A DNA stretch of 33,112 bases, taken from assembly GCA_041984585.1 (NCBI GenBank), contig JBHIXX010000027.1:1-33112 (forward strand), in the 5' to 3' direction. Under the pieces are notes generated by a model. It saw only the letters and a program-made list of their open reading frames with translations. It did no database searches and had not been told where the DNA came from. Both the position numbers and the translations under genes were made by a program. This document shows positions 6,301 through 14,684 of the stretch, in pieces. Each line of letters begins with the position of its first letter. Positions within the stretch are counted from its first letter, which is position 1. Origin of the DNA: Pseudolysinimonas_A sp041984585. Its GTDB lineage: Bacteria; Actinomycetota; Actinomycetes; Actinomycetales; Microbacteriaceae.

Positions 6301-8421
6301 TCAGGCGACGCCCACCCACAGTCCGTCGCGCGCCCGGGTCATCGCCACGTACAGCTCGCGGCGCTGCAGCGCGTTGCGCTCGGCGACCGCGTCATCCGGA
6401 GCCGCGGTGTCGGCGCTCACCAGGTGCCGCGGCGTGCGCACCACCAGCACCTCCGCGAACTCGAGCCCCTTCGCCCGCTTGATGGTGCCCACCTTGACGG
6501 CGTCGACCGGGGTGCCGTCGTACTCGGCCAGGTCGAGCGTCGGGATGCCCGCCCGGGCGAGCGCGTCGGCCGCCTCCTGCGCGTGCCAGTGGTGCAGGGC
6601 GAGCACGCCGATGTCCCCGAGCGAGATCGGACGCCCCTCCGCCTCGGCGGCCGCGACGATCGCCTGCACCCGCTCGACCAGCGACCGGTCGTGCACCGCG
6701 CGCGACGGGAAGACGGTGTGCACCGGGGCGTCGCCGTGCCGCGGGGTGACCGCGACGTCGCGCGCCGCGTCGCCGCCCTCCAGCTCCGGCACCTCGCCGT
6801 CGGCGAAGCGCGCCGCGAACCCGGCGATCTCCGCCGTGGTGCGGTAGTTCGTGGTGAGCACCACCGCGCGGCCCTGGATCGACACCCCCGCCTCGGCGAG
6901 GGTGAAGCCGCCCGGGTAGATCGTCTGCCGCCCGTCGCCCACCAGGTTCAGCCCGTCGGGCCGGTCGCCCACCAGGGCGTGCAGCATCCGGATCATCGCG
7001 CACGACAGGTCCTGCACCTCGTCGGCGACCACCGCGGCGTAGCGGGTGAGCGGCAGCTCGCGCAGCGACGCCTCCGCCTCGAGGATGACGTCCGCCCAGT
7101 CGAGGATGCCGCGCTCGCGCAGCGCCTGGTCGTAGCGCACGTAGACGTCCCACATCGCGGCCCGCTGCTCGCGCGTCAGCGGTCGTCGGCGCCCCGTGCG
7201 CGGCAGAGCCGCGTACTGCTCGAACGCGACGATGCCGCGGCCCTTGAGCACGGCGCCGACCTCGTCGCGCCAGTAGCCGGGGGACGGGTCGATGCGGCCG
7301 AGCGGCCCGTCGGCCCCGTGCTCGCGCCACACCTCGTCGAACACCCGCAGCGCCTGGTCGGCGTCCACCCTCGGCGCACCGCCCCGGGCCGAGAGCAGGT
7401 CGATGGCGAGGGAGTGCACGCTGCGGAACTCGACGCGGTCGACCACGTCGGGCGCCATCCGCCGCAGCAGCGACTCGAGGACCCGCGGCAGGGTGCGCAC
7501 GTAGGTGGTGACGAGCACCCGCCCGCCGGTCGTGCGGGCGAGGTGCGCGGCGCGGTGCAGCGCGACGACGGTCTTGCCGGTGCCGGCGGCGCCGCGGATG
7601 CGGGACGGGCCCGAGAACGAGCGCAGCACGAGCTGCGCCTGGTCGGGGTGGAGGAACGCCATCCACTCCTCGATCGGCGCGCGGCGCAGTCCGGCGTGCA
7701 GGGCGTCGCGCACCTGGTCGACCGAGAGCGGCTCGTGGTCGGGCAGCACCGCGAGCACCGGCTCGCGCTGCGTCGCGACGGGCAGCGGGACGGGACCGGT
7801 GGTGATGGCGGGGAACAGCCGTTCCACGGCGGTGCGCACCTCGGCCACCCGGTCGGGCGACAGCCGGGAGCCGAGACCGGCGATGGCGGTGACCGCGGCG
7901 GCCTCCCCGAGCAGGGTCACCCCGCGCAGGCGGGCGCGCGGCACGGTTCGGCCGGTGAACGCGACGATGGCGTGCACCTCGCCCGGCGGCAGCCCGATCG
8001 CGGCCAGCTCGGACTGGGTGAGGGCGAGCAGGTTGGCGAGCCGTTCCACCTCGTCGGTGGCGTCGGCATCGCCGCGGCGCAGGCGGCCGTCGACGATCGA
8101 CACCTCGGCCCACGCCTTCGCGTCGACGATGATCACGCCGCCGGGTCCGACCAGCACGAGGTCGACGTTGCCGCGCACCGATCCGGGGCGGCGCCGGTCG
8201 GCCAGCAGCGTGTAGCCGAGCGGCTCCAGCTCGATGAGGGTGCGCGCGAGGCGCTGCTCGCTCGCGGCCGCCGTCGCGTACGTGCGCGCCATCTGCGTGG
8301 CGACGCCCGCACGGCGGGCGTGCTCATCCGCCAGTCGTCGCTGCCGCTCGGCCTCCCGAGCGGCCGATTCCCCCGCTCCCACAGCTTCCCCCCGGAAACC
8401 GGACCGTCCGACGCCCCTCAT
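6301..8421 (-). CDS. NERD-domain UvrD/Rep-like superfamily 1 helicase
   Basis: 706 aa. Order of domains: a charged helical, probably coiled-coil N-terminus (about 15-60); a NERD nuclease-related domain (about 65-170) with VDLVLVGPGGVIIVDAKAW, including the D-x-K residues expected of the fold; and an SF1A helicase core. The helicase has Walker A GAAGTGKT, motif II VVADEVQDLS, motif III LVGDGRQTIYP, motif IV NYRTTAEI, motif V TIKRAKGLEF and motif VI YVAMTRARDGL, all intact. It likely unwinds or repairs DNA; some NERD helicases are linked to phage defence, but this one is solitary. Convergent with rbsK (39 bp apart). The ATG at 8421 or the GTG at 8382, which follows GGGGGGAA, could be the start. 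Confidence 0.88.
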   Translation of the reverse strand: MRGVGRSGFRGEAVGAGESAAREAERQRRLADEHARRAGVATQMARTYATAAASEQRLARTLIELEPLGYTLLADRRRPGSVRGNVDLVLVGPGGVIIVDAKAWAEVSIVDGRLRRGDADATDEVERLANLLALTQSELAAIGLPPGEVHAIVAFTGRTVPRARLRGVTLLGEAAAVTAIAGLGSRLSPDRVAEVRTAVERLFPAITTGPVPLPVATQREPVLAVLPDHEPLSVDQVRDALHAGLRRAPIEEWMAFLHPDQAQLVLRSFSGPSRIRGAAGTGKTVVALHRAAHLARTTGGRVLVTTYVRTLPRVLESLLRRMAPDVVDRVEFRSVHSLAIDLLSARGGAPRVDADQALRVFDEVWREHGADGPLGRIDPSPGYWRDEVGAVLKGRGIVAFEQYAALPRTGRRRPLTREQRAAMWDVYVRYDQALRERGILDWADVILEAEASLRELPLTRYAAVVADEVQDLSCAMIRMLHALVGDRPDGLNLVGDGRQTIYPGGFTLAEAGVSIQGRAVVLTTNYRTTAEIAGFAARFADGEVPELEGGDAARDVAVTPRHGDAPVHTVFPSRAVHDRSLVERVQAIVAAAEAEGRPISLGDIGVLALHHWHAQEAADALARAGIPTLDLAEYDGTPVDAVKVGTIKRAKGLEFAEVLVVRTPRHLVSADTAAPDDAVAERNALQRRELYVAMTRARDGLWVGVA

Positions 8422-8569
8422 CCGTCTTCGGGACGATCCGCTCCCAGTGTCCGCCGACGGCGGGTGGCCCCGCTATCGCGTGTTCGGGGGACACGACACC
8501 GATCGTCGCGGCGCTGGTCCCGCCGTCCCGCCCGCCGGAATGCGGCATCCGCGTGACGCGTCATCGACC

Positions 8570-8575
8570 TACCGT
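8570..8575 (+). promoter_or_regulatory. -10 box of the Rossmann protein gene (leaderless)
   Basis: TACCGT, 6 nt, then the ATG at 8582; no Shine-Dalgarno. This spacing puts the transcription start on the start codon and fixes 8582 as the likely start. Confidence 0.6.
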
Positions 8576-8581
8576 GGACGC

Positions 8582-9217
8582 ATGCGCATCCTGCTGATCG
8601 GCGTCACCGGATTCACCGGCGGCAACATCGCCCGCGAGCTCGCGGCCCGCGGCCACGAGGTGGTCGGCGTCGCCCGCACCGTCGCCGGGGCCGAGGCTCC
8701 GGCGACCGAGCTGCGCGCCGGCGACGTCTACGACGCCGGGTTCGTCGCCGACGCGGCGCGCGGCGCCGACGCGGTCGCGGTCGCCGTCCCGCCCGCGGGC
8801 GACGGTCGCGAGCTGCGCGAGGCGCTCCCCGGGCTGCTCGACGCGGCGACCGCCGTGGGCGCCCGGCTCGGCATCGTCGGCGGCGCCAGCTCGCTGCGCC
8901 GCGGCCCCGACGGCCCGCTCGTGTTCGACGGGATGCCGGAGTCGATCCAGCGCCTGGTCCGCCCGCTCATCGACGTGCTCGAGGCGCTGCGCGCCGACGA
9001 TCGCGGGGTCGACTGGTTCTTCCTCAGCCCGCCCGAGAACTACGGGTCGCACCGGCCCGGCGAGCGCCGCGGGAGCTACCGCACCGGCGTCGACGAGCTC
9101 GTGGTCGAGGAGGGGACGGGTCGCTCGCACATCGGCGGCGAGGACTACGCGCTCGCCTTCGCCGACGAACTGGAGACTCCGGCCCATCGGCGGATGCGGT
9201 TCACGGTCGGGTACTGA
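8582..9217 (+). CDS. NAD(P)-binding Rossmann protein, atypical SDR (NmrA/YwnB-like)
   Basis: 211 aa. The N-terminus carries the dinucleotide-binding glycine motif GVTGFTGGNIA after a beta strand (MRILLIG) and a second strand ending in VVGVAR, where the Arg suggests NADP. It is short, with no YxxxK pair, and has the two-part layout of the atypical SDR group that includes YwnB and flavin-reductase-like proteins. A GGASSL segment follows the central strand, and DWFFLSPPENYG resembles the substrate-side loop of this group. The reaction is unknown; several relatives are redox sensors or reductases. It diverges from the helicase gene across 160 bp. Confidence 0.8.
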   Translation: MRILLIGVTGFTGGNIARELAARGHEVVGVARTVAGAEAPATELRAGDVYDAGFVADAARGADAVAVAVPPAGDGRELREALPGLLDAATAVGARLGIVGGASSLRRGPDGPLVFDGMPESIQRLVRPLIDVLEALRADDRGVDWFFLSPPENYGSHRPGERRGSYRTGVDELVVEEGTGRSHIGGEDYALAFADELETPAHRRMRFTVGY

Positions 9218-9284
9218 GCGATCCGGGCGAGGGGCTTCGCCCCGCGGCACCGCGGACGTAACACCGGCGAAACCGTCGCGGGGT

Positions 9285-9290
9285 TAGCCT
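9285..9290 (+). promoter_or_regulatory. -10 box of the oxygenase gene
   Basis: TAGCCT lies 5 nt before the ATG at 9296, one base shorter than in the other leaderless genes here. No Shine-Dalgarno precedes the start. Confidence 0.5.
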
Positions 9291-9295
9291 CGAGC

Positions 9296-10339
9296 ATGGC
9301 CTTCCACGTCCCCGCGATCGACATCACCCCCTACGTCGGCGACGGCACCCCCGAGGAGCGCGCGGCCGTCGCCCGCGCCGTCGACGAGGCGTGCCGCACG
9401 GTCGGCTTCATGCAGATCCTCGGGCACGGCATCCCGCAGGAGCGCATCGACGGTCTCGCCGCAGCCATGGACGCGTTCTTCGCGCTCGACCTCGACGCCA
9501 AGAAGCAGTACCGCACCCCGCCGAAGATCAACCGCGGCTACTCGCCGCCCAAGTCGGAGTCGCTCTCGCTCTCGCTCGGCGTCGAGAGCGCCACCCGCAT
9601 GAACGACTTCTTCGAGGCGTTCAACGTCGGGGCCGCGCGGAGCGACTACCCGGGCGTCGAGCTGCCCGACGACGACTACGCCGAGAACGTGTGGCCGGAC
9701 GGCGTCGACGGGTTCCGCGACGGGGTCAGCGCCTACTTCACGGAGGCCAAGCGCGTCGCCGAGACGATGACCGACATCTTCGAGGACGCGCTCGGCCTGC
9801 CCGACGGCTACTACGACGACTACACCGACCACTCGCTCGACGTGCTGCGCATGAACAACTACGCGCTGCCGCCCGGCCGCATCGAGCTCGACGGCGACCT
9901 CACCGGCATGGGCGAGCACACCGACTACGGCATCGTCACGATCCTCTGGGCCGACCAGGTGCGCGGGCTGCAGGTGCTCGGCGACGACGGCTCGTGGAAC
10001 GACGTCAGCCCCGCCGACGACGCGCTGCTGATCAACCTCGGCGACCTCACCGCCCGGTGGACCAACGGGCAGTGGAAGTCGACCCTGCACCGGGTGAAGC
10101 CGCCGATCGTGAACGGCACCATCGAGCGCCGCCGGAGCGCCGCCTACTTCCACGACGGCGACATCGACGCGGTCATCCGCACGATGCCCCAGCTGGTCGA
10201 CGCCGAGCACCCGGACCTGTTCCCCGAGCCGATCACGGTGGGGGAGCACATCCGCGCCAAGCTCGCCGGATCGCGGGCCGGCAAGATCAACACGGCGGCG
10301 GGCGGCGAGCGCGAGCGGGTGCTCGCCAGCCGCGGCTGA
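9296..10339 (+). CDS. 2-oxoglutarate/Fe(II)-dependent oxygenase, isopenicillin N synthase-like family
   Basis: 347 aa, usual length. An N-terminal DIOX_N segment (PAIDITPYVG, then VGFMQILGHGIP) precedes the jelly-roll core. The iron triad is H208 and D210 in GEHTDYG plus H265 in STLHRV; R279-x-S281 (ERRRSAAYF) is the 2-oxoglutarate-binding pair, so it should use 2-oxoglutarate rather than act as a true isopenicillin N synthase. Plants and fungi use this fold for hydroxylations in secondary metabolism, and bacteria have many uncharacterised members. No biosynthetic cluster surrounds it, so the substrate cannot be inferred. Confidence 0.9.
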   Translation: MAFHVPAIDITPYVGDGTPEERAAVARAVDEACRTVGFMQILGHGIPQERIDGLAAAMDAFFALDLDAKKQYRTPPKINRGYSPPKSESLSLSLGVESATRMNDFFEAFNVGAARSDYPGVELPDDDYAENVWPDGVDGFRDGVSAYFTEAKRVAETMTDIFEDALGLPDGYYDDYTDHSLDVLRMNNYALPPGRIELDGDLTGMGEHTDYGIVTILWADQVRGLQVLGDDGSWNDVSPADDALLINLGDLTARWTNGQWKSTLHRVKPPIVNGTIERRRSAAYFHDGDIDAVIRTMPQLVDAEHPDLFPEPITVGEHIRAKLAGSRAGKINTAAGGERERVLASRG

Positions 10340-10367
10340 GGGTCCCTCGCCTCCGGGCGGCGGCGGG

Positions 10368-10373
10368 TAGCCT
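10368..10373 (+). promoter_or_regulatory. -10 box of the G6PDH-like gene (leaderless)
   Basis: TAGCCT, 6 nt, then the ATG at 10380; no Shine-Dalgarno. It lies in the 40-bp gap after the oxygenase stop, so this run of genes can be transcribed on its own. Confidence 0.6.
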
Positions 10374-10379
10374 CGGAGC

Positions 10380-11741
10380 ATGGCCGCGCCGATCGAGACC
10401 CTCGTCATCCTCGGCGCGGGCGGCGACCTCGCGTCGCGGCTCCTGCTGCCCGGACTGGGGTCGCTGCTGGCCTCGTCGCGGGGTCACGACCTGCACCTGA
10501 TCGGCGCCGACCGCGGGACGATGACGCCCGCCGCGTGGCGCAAGCGGGTGCAGAAGGCCTTCCAGCCGACCCCCTCGAAGCGCGCCGAGAAGGTGGTGCA
10601 GTCGACTGAGTACCGCGAGGTCGACGTGACCGACCGGGCGGCGCTCGAGGCCCTGCTCGGCGAGTGCCGGGGTCGCACGGCGCTGTACTTCGCGCTCCCG
10701 CCGGCGGTGACCGAGCTCGCCTGCCGCGAGCTGCGCCGGCTGAAGCTGCCCGAGGGCGTCGTGCTCGCGCTCGAGAAGCCGTTCGGCACCGACCTGGGGT
10801 CCGCGCGCTCGTTCAATCGGCTGCTGCAGCGCCTCGTGCCCGAGGAGCAGGTGTTCCGGGTCGACCACTTCCTCGGCAAGTCGACGGTGCTCAACCTGCT
10901 CGGGCTGCGCTTCGCGAACCGCATCATCGAGCCGCTGCTCTCCGCCCAGCACGTGGAGCGCGTCGACATCGTCTTCGACGAGACCCTCGCGCTCGAGGGT
11001 CGGGCCGGCTACTACGACAGCGCCGGCGCCCTCGTCGACATGATCCAGAGCCACCTGCTGCTCGTGCTGGCGCTGGTCGCGATGGAGGCGCCGTCGTCGG
11101 TGGGTTCCGAGGATCTGCGCGGCGCGATGGCGCAGGTGCTGCGCGCCACCCGACCCTGGGCGAAGGACGGCACCGCGAGCCGGCGCGCGCGGTACACCGC
11201 GGGCAAGATCGGGCGGCGCAGCCATCCGGCCTACACCCGGGAGCCCGGTGTGAACCCGGCCAACAAGACCGAGACCCTCGCCGAGATGACCGTCGCGGTC
11301 GACACCTGGCGGTGGGCGGGCGTGCCGTTCCGGATGCGGTCGGGCAAGGCGCTCGGGGCGGAGCGCAAGGAGATCGTGGTCACATTCCGCGACGTGCCGC
11401 ACCTGCCGACCGGGTTCGCGGGCCCGGCACGGCCGGCGCAGCTGCGACTCGGGCTCAGCCCCGCGACGATGCAGATCGACCTCGTCACCAACGGTCGCGA
11501 CGATCCGTTCCACCTCGAGTGGGACACGCTGCACGCCGAGTTCGGGGCCAGCGAGCTCAGCTCCTACGGGGAGGTGCTCGCCGAGCTCCTCGACGGCGAC
11601 CCGACACTCTCGGTGCGCGCGGACGTCACCGAGGAGTGCTGGCGCATCGTCGCCCCGGTGCTCGCCGCGTGGAAGAAGGACAAGGTCGGGCTCGATCTCT
11701 ACGCCGCGGGCTCGACCGGCCCCCGGTCGTGGAAGGACTGA
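10380..11741 (+). CDS. zwf: Glucose-6-phosphate 1-dehydrogenase family protein
   Basis: Oxidises glucose 6-phosphate to 6-phosphogluconolactone with NAD(P) in the pentose phosphate pathway. 453 aa, somewhat short of the usual 480-515. The nucleotide motif reads GAGGDLASRLLLPGL (family: GASGDLxxRxLxPAL). EKPFG, the substrate signature RVDHFLGK (family: RIDHYLGK) and the catalytic histidine segment DMIQSHLL are kept, so it is probably active. It is not beside transketolase, transaldolase or opcA, the usual actinobacterial setting of zwf, so it may be a second, divergent copy. Downstream genes overlap or abut it. Confidence 0.82.
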   Translation: MAAPIETLVILGAGGDLASRLLLPGLGSLLASSRGHDLHLIGADRGTMTPAAWRKRVQKAFQPTPSKRAEKVVQSTEYREVDVTDRAALEALLGECRGRTALYFALPPAVTELACRELRRLKLPEGVVLALEKPFGTDLGSARSFNRLLQRLVPEEQVFRVDHFLGKSTVLNLLGLRFANRIIEPLLSAQHVERVDIVFDETLALEGRAGYYDSAGALVDMIQSHLLLVLALVAMEAPSSVGSEDLRGAMAQVLRATRPWAKDGTASRRARYTAGKIGRRSHPAYTREPGVNPANKTETLAEMTVAVDTWRWAGVPFRMRSGKALGAERKEIVVTFRDVPHLPTGFAGPARPAQLRLGLSPATMQIDLVTNGRDDPFHLEWDTLHAEFGASELSSYGEVLAELLDGDPTLSVRADVTEECWRIVAPVLAAWKKDKVGLDLYAAGSTGPRSWKD

Positions 11742-13015
11742 CCCTGCGCGCCGTCCTCACCAGCCGCATCACGCTCTGGGGCGCGTTCGTGCTGGTGCAC
11801 TTCGGGCTCGGCATGCTGGCGCTCTACGCTCCGGGCCTGCCGCTCGGCGACGTCACCTGGGTCTACAAGTTCTGGGTCGAGAACGGGATGGCGACCGGCG
11901 TCTGGCCGGGGATCCAGACCGTGTGGGTGTACCCGATCCTCGCCCTGGCGCCGATGGTCGGCGCGATGGCGTTCGGCCCGGACCTCTACGCGAGCACCTG
12001 GCTGAGTCTCGTGATGCTGATCGACGCGGCCGCGTTCGCGGTGCTCCTCGGCCGCCGCCGGCCGGAGGCGGCGTGGTGGTGGCTCGGCTTCCTGGTGCTG
12101 CTCGGTCCCATCGCGGTGGGGCGGATCGATGCGATCACCGTGCCGCTCGCCCTCGCCGGACTGCTGATCGTCGTCGCCCGACCGCGCCTCGGCGCCGTGC
12201 TGCTCACCCTCGGCGCGTGGGTGAAGGTGTGGCCGGCCGCCCTCGTCGCGGCGGTCGTCGTGACGCTGCGCTCCCGGCTCGACGTGGCGACGACCGCCGT
12301 GGTCACCTCGGGCGCGGTCATCATCGGCGGACTCCTGCTCGGCGCGGGCACCAACTTGCTGAGCTTCGTCACCCAGCAGACGGGGCGCGGCCTGCAGATC
12401 GAGTCGCCACTGGCGACGCCGTGGATGTGGGATGCCGCCCTGGGCGGCGGGAGCCGCGTCTACTACGACACCGGCATCCTCACCTTCCAGGTCGCCGGCG
12501 ACGGGGTGGCGGCCGCCGCCGCGCTGAGCACGCCGCTGCTCGTGATCGCGGCGGTCGCCCTGCTCATCCTCGGTCTCGTCGGCGTGCGCCGCGGCGCCGC
12601 CCCGACCGCGCTGCTCGCCCCGCTCGCCCTCGCCCTGACGGTCGCCCTGCTCGTGTTCAACAAGGTCGGCTCGCCCCAGTTCGTCGCCTGGCTCGCCGTC
12701 CCCGTCGTCGCCGGGCTCGTGGCGGCGGCCGCCGGGCGCGCGCGGTCGTTCCGCGTGCCCGCCGTGCTCGCGCTCGTCGTCGCGGCGCTCACGCAGCTCG
12801 TCTATCCCTACCTGTACAGCCTGCTGCTCGTGCCCGAGCCGGGGATGGTGGCTGTGCTCACGCTGCGCAACCTGCTCGAGGTGGCCCTGCTCGCCTGGGC
12901 GGTGCGCGAGCTGTTGACCGTTGTCCGGCGCGGTGGGCACGATGGACAGGCGGCGGTCCGCCCCCGGTCGACGAGCGTCGGGGCCCCGGTCGCCGCGGGG
13001 GAGGAGCCCGGATGA
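11729..13015 (+). CDS. Multi-spanning GT87-like membrane glycosyltransferase
   Basis: 428 aa with about ten transmembrane helices and a polar C-terminal tail (about residues 398-428). The layout, an early extracytoplasmic loop (DVTWVYKFWVENG), a RIDAITVPLALAG segment and the WVKVWPAALVAAV segment resembling the K-x-x-P of GT87/DUF2029 proteins, suggests a polyprenyl-phosphate-sugar-dependent glycosyltransferase (mannosyltransferase-like) acting on cell-wall or lipoglycan acceptors. The GTG at 11729 overlaps the G6PDH gene by 13 nt; no Shine-Dalgarno is seen, so translation is probably coupled. Its own stop overlaps the next gene as ATGA. The family call rests on topology and short motifs only. 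Confidence 0.68.
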   Translation: MEGLTLRAVLTSRITLWGAFVLVHFGLGMLALYAPGLPLGDVTWVYKFWVENGMATGVWPGIQTVWVYPILALAPMVGAMAFGPDLYASTWLSLVMLIDAAAFAVLLGRRRPEAAWWWLGFLVLLGPIAVGRIDAITVPLALAGLLIVVARPRLGAVLLTLGAWVKVWPAALVAAVVVTLRSRLDVATTAVVTSGAVIIGGLLLGAGTNLLSFVTQQTGRGLQIESPLATPWMWDAALGGGSRVYYDTGILTFQVAGDGVAAAAALSTPLLVIAAVALLILGLVGVRRGAAPTALLAPLALALTVALLVFNKVGSPQFVAWLAVPVVAGLVAAAAGRARSFRVPAVLALVVAALTQLVYPYLYSLLLVPEPGMVAVLTLRNLLEVALLAWAVRELLTVVRRGGHDGQAAVRPRSTSVGAPVAAGEEPG

Positions 13016-13326
13016 TCGTCGCGTTCTCGGTGGCGCCGAGCGGAGGCGCCGGGGGCGACTCGGTGCACGACGCCGTCGCCGCCGCCGTCGAGGTGGTGCG
13101 GGCGTCGGGACTGCCGAACCGCACGTCGTCGATGTTCACCGAGATCGAGGGCGAGTGGGACGAGGTGTTCGACGTGGTGAAGCGGGCGACCGAGGCGGTC
13201 GCGCCGTTCGGCTCGCGCATCTCCCTCGTGCTGAAGGCCGACATCCGGCCCGGTCACGCCGGCGAGCTCGACGGCAAGGTGCAGCGACTGGAGAACGCCC
13301 TGCGGGAGCGCTCCGCCGGGTCGTAG
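13012..13326 (+). CDS. Thiamine-binding protein, MTH1187/YkoF-type (DUF77)
   Basis: 104 aa, the length of single-domain MTH1187 proteins. It starts with the strand MIVAFSVAPSGG and carries the family's SMFTEIEGEWDEVFDVVKRA segment, followed by RISLVLKADIRPGHAGELDGKVQRLE. Family members form oligomers with a ferredoxin-like fold and bind thiamine or its pyrimidine part; their cellular role is unclear. GGGGGAGGAG at 12997-13006 lies 5 nt before the ATG, and the start overlaps the upstream stop as ATGA. Why it follows a glycosyltransferase is not evident. Confidence 0.82.
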   Translation: MIVAFSVAPSGGAGGDSVHDAVAAAVEVVRASGLPNRTSSMFTEIEGEWDEVFDVVKRATEAVAPFGSRISLVLKADIRPGHAGELDGKVQRLENALRERSAGS

Positions 13327-13329
13327 GCT
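13324..13329 (+). promoter_or_regulatory. -10 box of the DHA1 exporter gene, made from the preceding stop codon
   Basis: TAGGCT begins with the TAG stop of the thiamine-binding gene (13324-13326). Transcription would start at about 13336, giving a leader of about 47 nt. Confidence 0.5.
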
Positions 13330-13333
13330 GACA

Positions 13334-13351
13334 GGGCTCGACGTCGAGCCC
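13334..13351. promoter_or_regulatory. Perfect 18-bp palindrome, probable operator
   Basis: GGGCTCGACGTCGAGCCC is a perfect dyad with no spacer, starting 4 bp after the -10 box and covering the expected transcription start. This is a typical place for a repressor operator of an exporter gene; as RNA it could form only a 7-bp stem with a 4-nt loop. No regulator gene lies next to it. Confidence 0.5.
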
Positions 13352-13382
13352 GTCCCACCCACTCGCACCACGATCGGCGTCC

Positions 13383-14684
13383 ATGAGCATCCCCACCCCC
13401 GTCGTGCCCCTTGCGGCGATCGACCCGATCCGCCTGTCGCCCTGGCGCACCCGGTTCGCGCTGCTCGCCCTCGCGCTCGGCGGCTTCGGCATCGGCGCGA
13501 CCGAGTTCGTCGCGATGGGTCTGCTGCCCGAGATCTCGCGCGACCTGCTCCCCGCGCTCTCGGCGACCGATCCGGATGCCGCCATCGCCCAGGCGGGAAT
13601 CCTGATCTCCGCCTATGCGGCCGGGGTCGTCGTGGGTGCGCCGACCATCGCGGCGGTCGCCGCGCGCTTCCCGCGCAAGGCGCTGCTGCTCGCCCTCGCC
13701 GTGGCGTTCACGCTCGGCACCGTCGCGTCGGCGCTCGCGCCGCAGTTCGGCTGGGTGGTCGCCGCCCGGTTCGTGGCCGGGCTGCCGCACGGGGCGTACT
13801 TCGGCGTCGCCGCGCTCGTGGCCGCGAGCCTGATGGGTCCGGGCAAGCGCGGGCGCGGCGTCGCCCTGGTGCTCTCCGGGCTGACCATCGCCAACGTGGT
13901 CGGGGTGCCGTCGATCACCTTCCTGGGCCAGGTGGCGGGCTGGCGGGTGGCCTACCTCGCCGTGGCCGGGATCTTCGCGCTGACCACGGTCGCCATCTTC
14001 GCGCTCGTGCCGTTCCAGCCCGGCGATCCGACGGCGACCGTCCGCCGCGAGCTGAGCGCGTTCCGCCGCCCGGCCGTCTGGTTCGCCCTGCTGACGGGTT
14101 CGCTCGGGTTCAGCGGCTTCTTCGCGGTCTACAGCTATGTGGCGCCGTTGTCGACCGAGATCACCGGCACGCCCGCGACGTTCGTCCCCGTCGTGCTCGT
14201 GCTGATGGGCCTCGGCATGACGATCGGGAACCTGGTCGGGGGTCGCCTCGCCGACCGAGGGGCGATGCGCGCAGTGTTCGTCCTGTTCGCGGCGTTCGCG
14301 GCATCCCTCATCGTGCTCGGGCTGTTCGCCGCGTCCGTGCCCGGCCTGCTCGTCGGCGTCTTCCTCGTCGGCGCATCGACGGGAGCCATCTCCCCCGCCA
14401 TCCAGACGCGGCTCATGGACGTCGCGGGCGACAGCCAGACGATGGCCGCCGCCGCCAACCACTCGGCGCTCAACATCGGCAACAGCCTCGGCGCAGCCCT
14501 CGGCGGCGCGGTCATCGCCGCGGGCTGGGGCTACCTCGCGCCGACCTGGCTCGGTCTGGTGCTCTGCGTCCCGGGCGTCGTGTTCGCCGTGCTCGGGTGG
14601 TCGATCACGCGGACGGCCGGCTCAGATCGGCCGGTCGGGCGCGTCCTGGATGAGGATGCCGTCCTGGATGGCCCGCTTCCGTAG
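13383..14684 (+). CDS. MFS exporter, DHA1 family (AraJ/Cmx-like)
   Basis: 433 aa with 12 predicted helices. The first helix reads FGIGATEFVAMGLLPEI, the signature of the DHA1 subgroup that contains AraJ, YdhP and chloramphenicol efflux proteins such as Cmx/CmlR. GGRLADRGAMRAVF is a motif A equivalent in the central loop. These proteins expel drugs or sugars with proton exchange; the substrate here is unknown. The ribosome site before the ATG at 13383 is weak. The last 21 codons (about residues 414-433 plus stop) overlap, on the opposite strand, the 3' end of the response regulator gene. Confidence 0.85.
   Translation: MSIPTPVVPLAAIDPIRLSPWRTRFALLALALGGFGIGATEFVAMGLLPEISRDLLPALSATDPDAAIAQAGILISAYAAGVVVGAPTIAAVAARFPRKALLLALAVAFTLGTVASALAPQFGWVVAARFVAGLPHGAYFGVAALVAASLMGPGKRGRGVALVLSGLTIANVVGVPSITFLGQVAGWRVAYLAVAGIFALTTVAIFALVPFQPGDPTATVRRELSAFRRPAVWFALLTGSLGFSGFFAVYSYVAPLSTEITGTPATFVPVVLVLMGLGMTIGNLVGGRLADRGAMRAVFVLFAAFAASLIVLGLFAASVPGLLVGVFLVGASTGAISPAIQTRLMDVAGDSQTMAAAANHSALNIGNSLGAALGGAVIAAGWGYLAPTWLGLVLCVPGVVFAVLGWSITRTAGSDRPVGRVLDEDAVLDGPLP

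Noticed and set aside
6424..8556. 710-codon open frame on the plus strand opposite the helicase
   Set aside because: Its translation is low-complexity (His, Arg, Asp, Gly, Gln) with no domain, as expected of an antisense shadow in high-GC DNA; the minus strand carries all helicase motifs.
9296..10339. True isopenicillin N synthase or an antibiotic cluster
   Set aside because: The RxS pair indicates 2-oxoglutarate use, and no nonribosomal synthetase or other biosynthetic gene is close.
10664..13015. 783-codon plus-strand frame ending in the membrane glycosyltransferase
   Set aside because: The first 355 codons are an out-of-frame shadow of the G6PDH gene; the membrane protein begins near GTG 11729.
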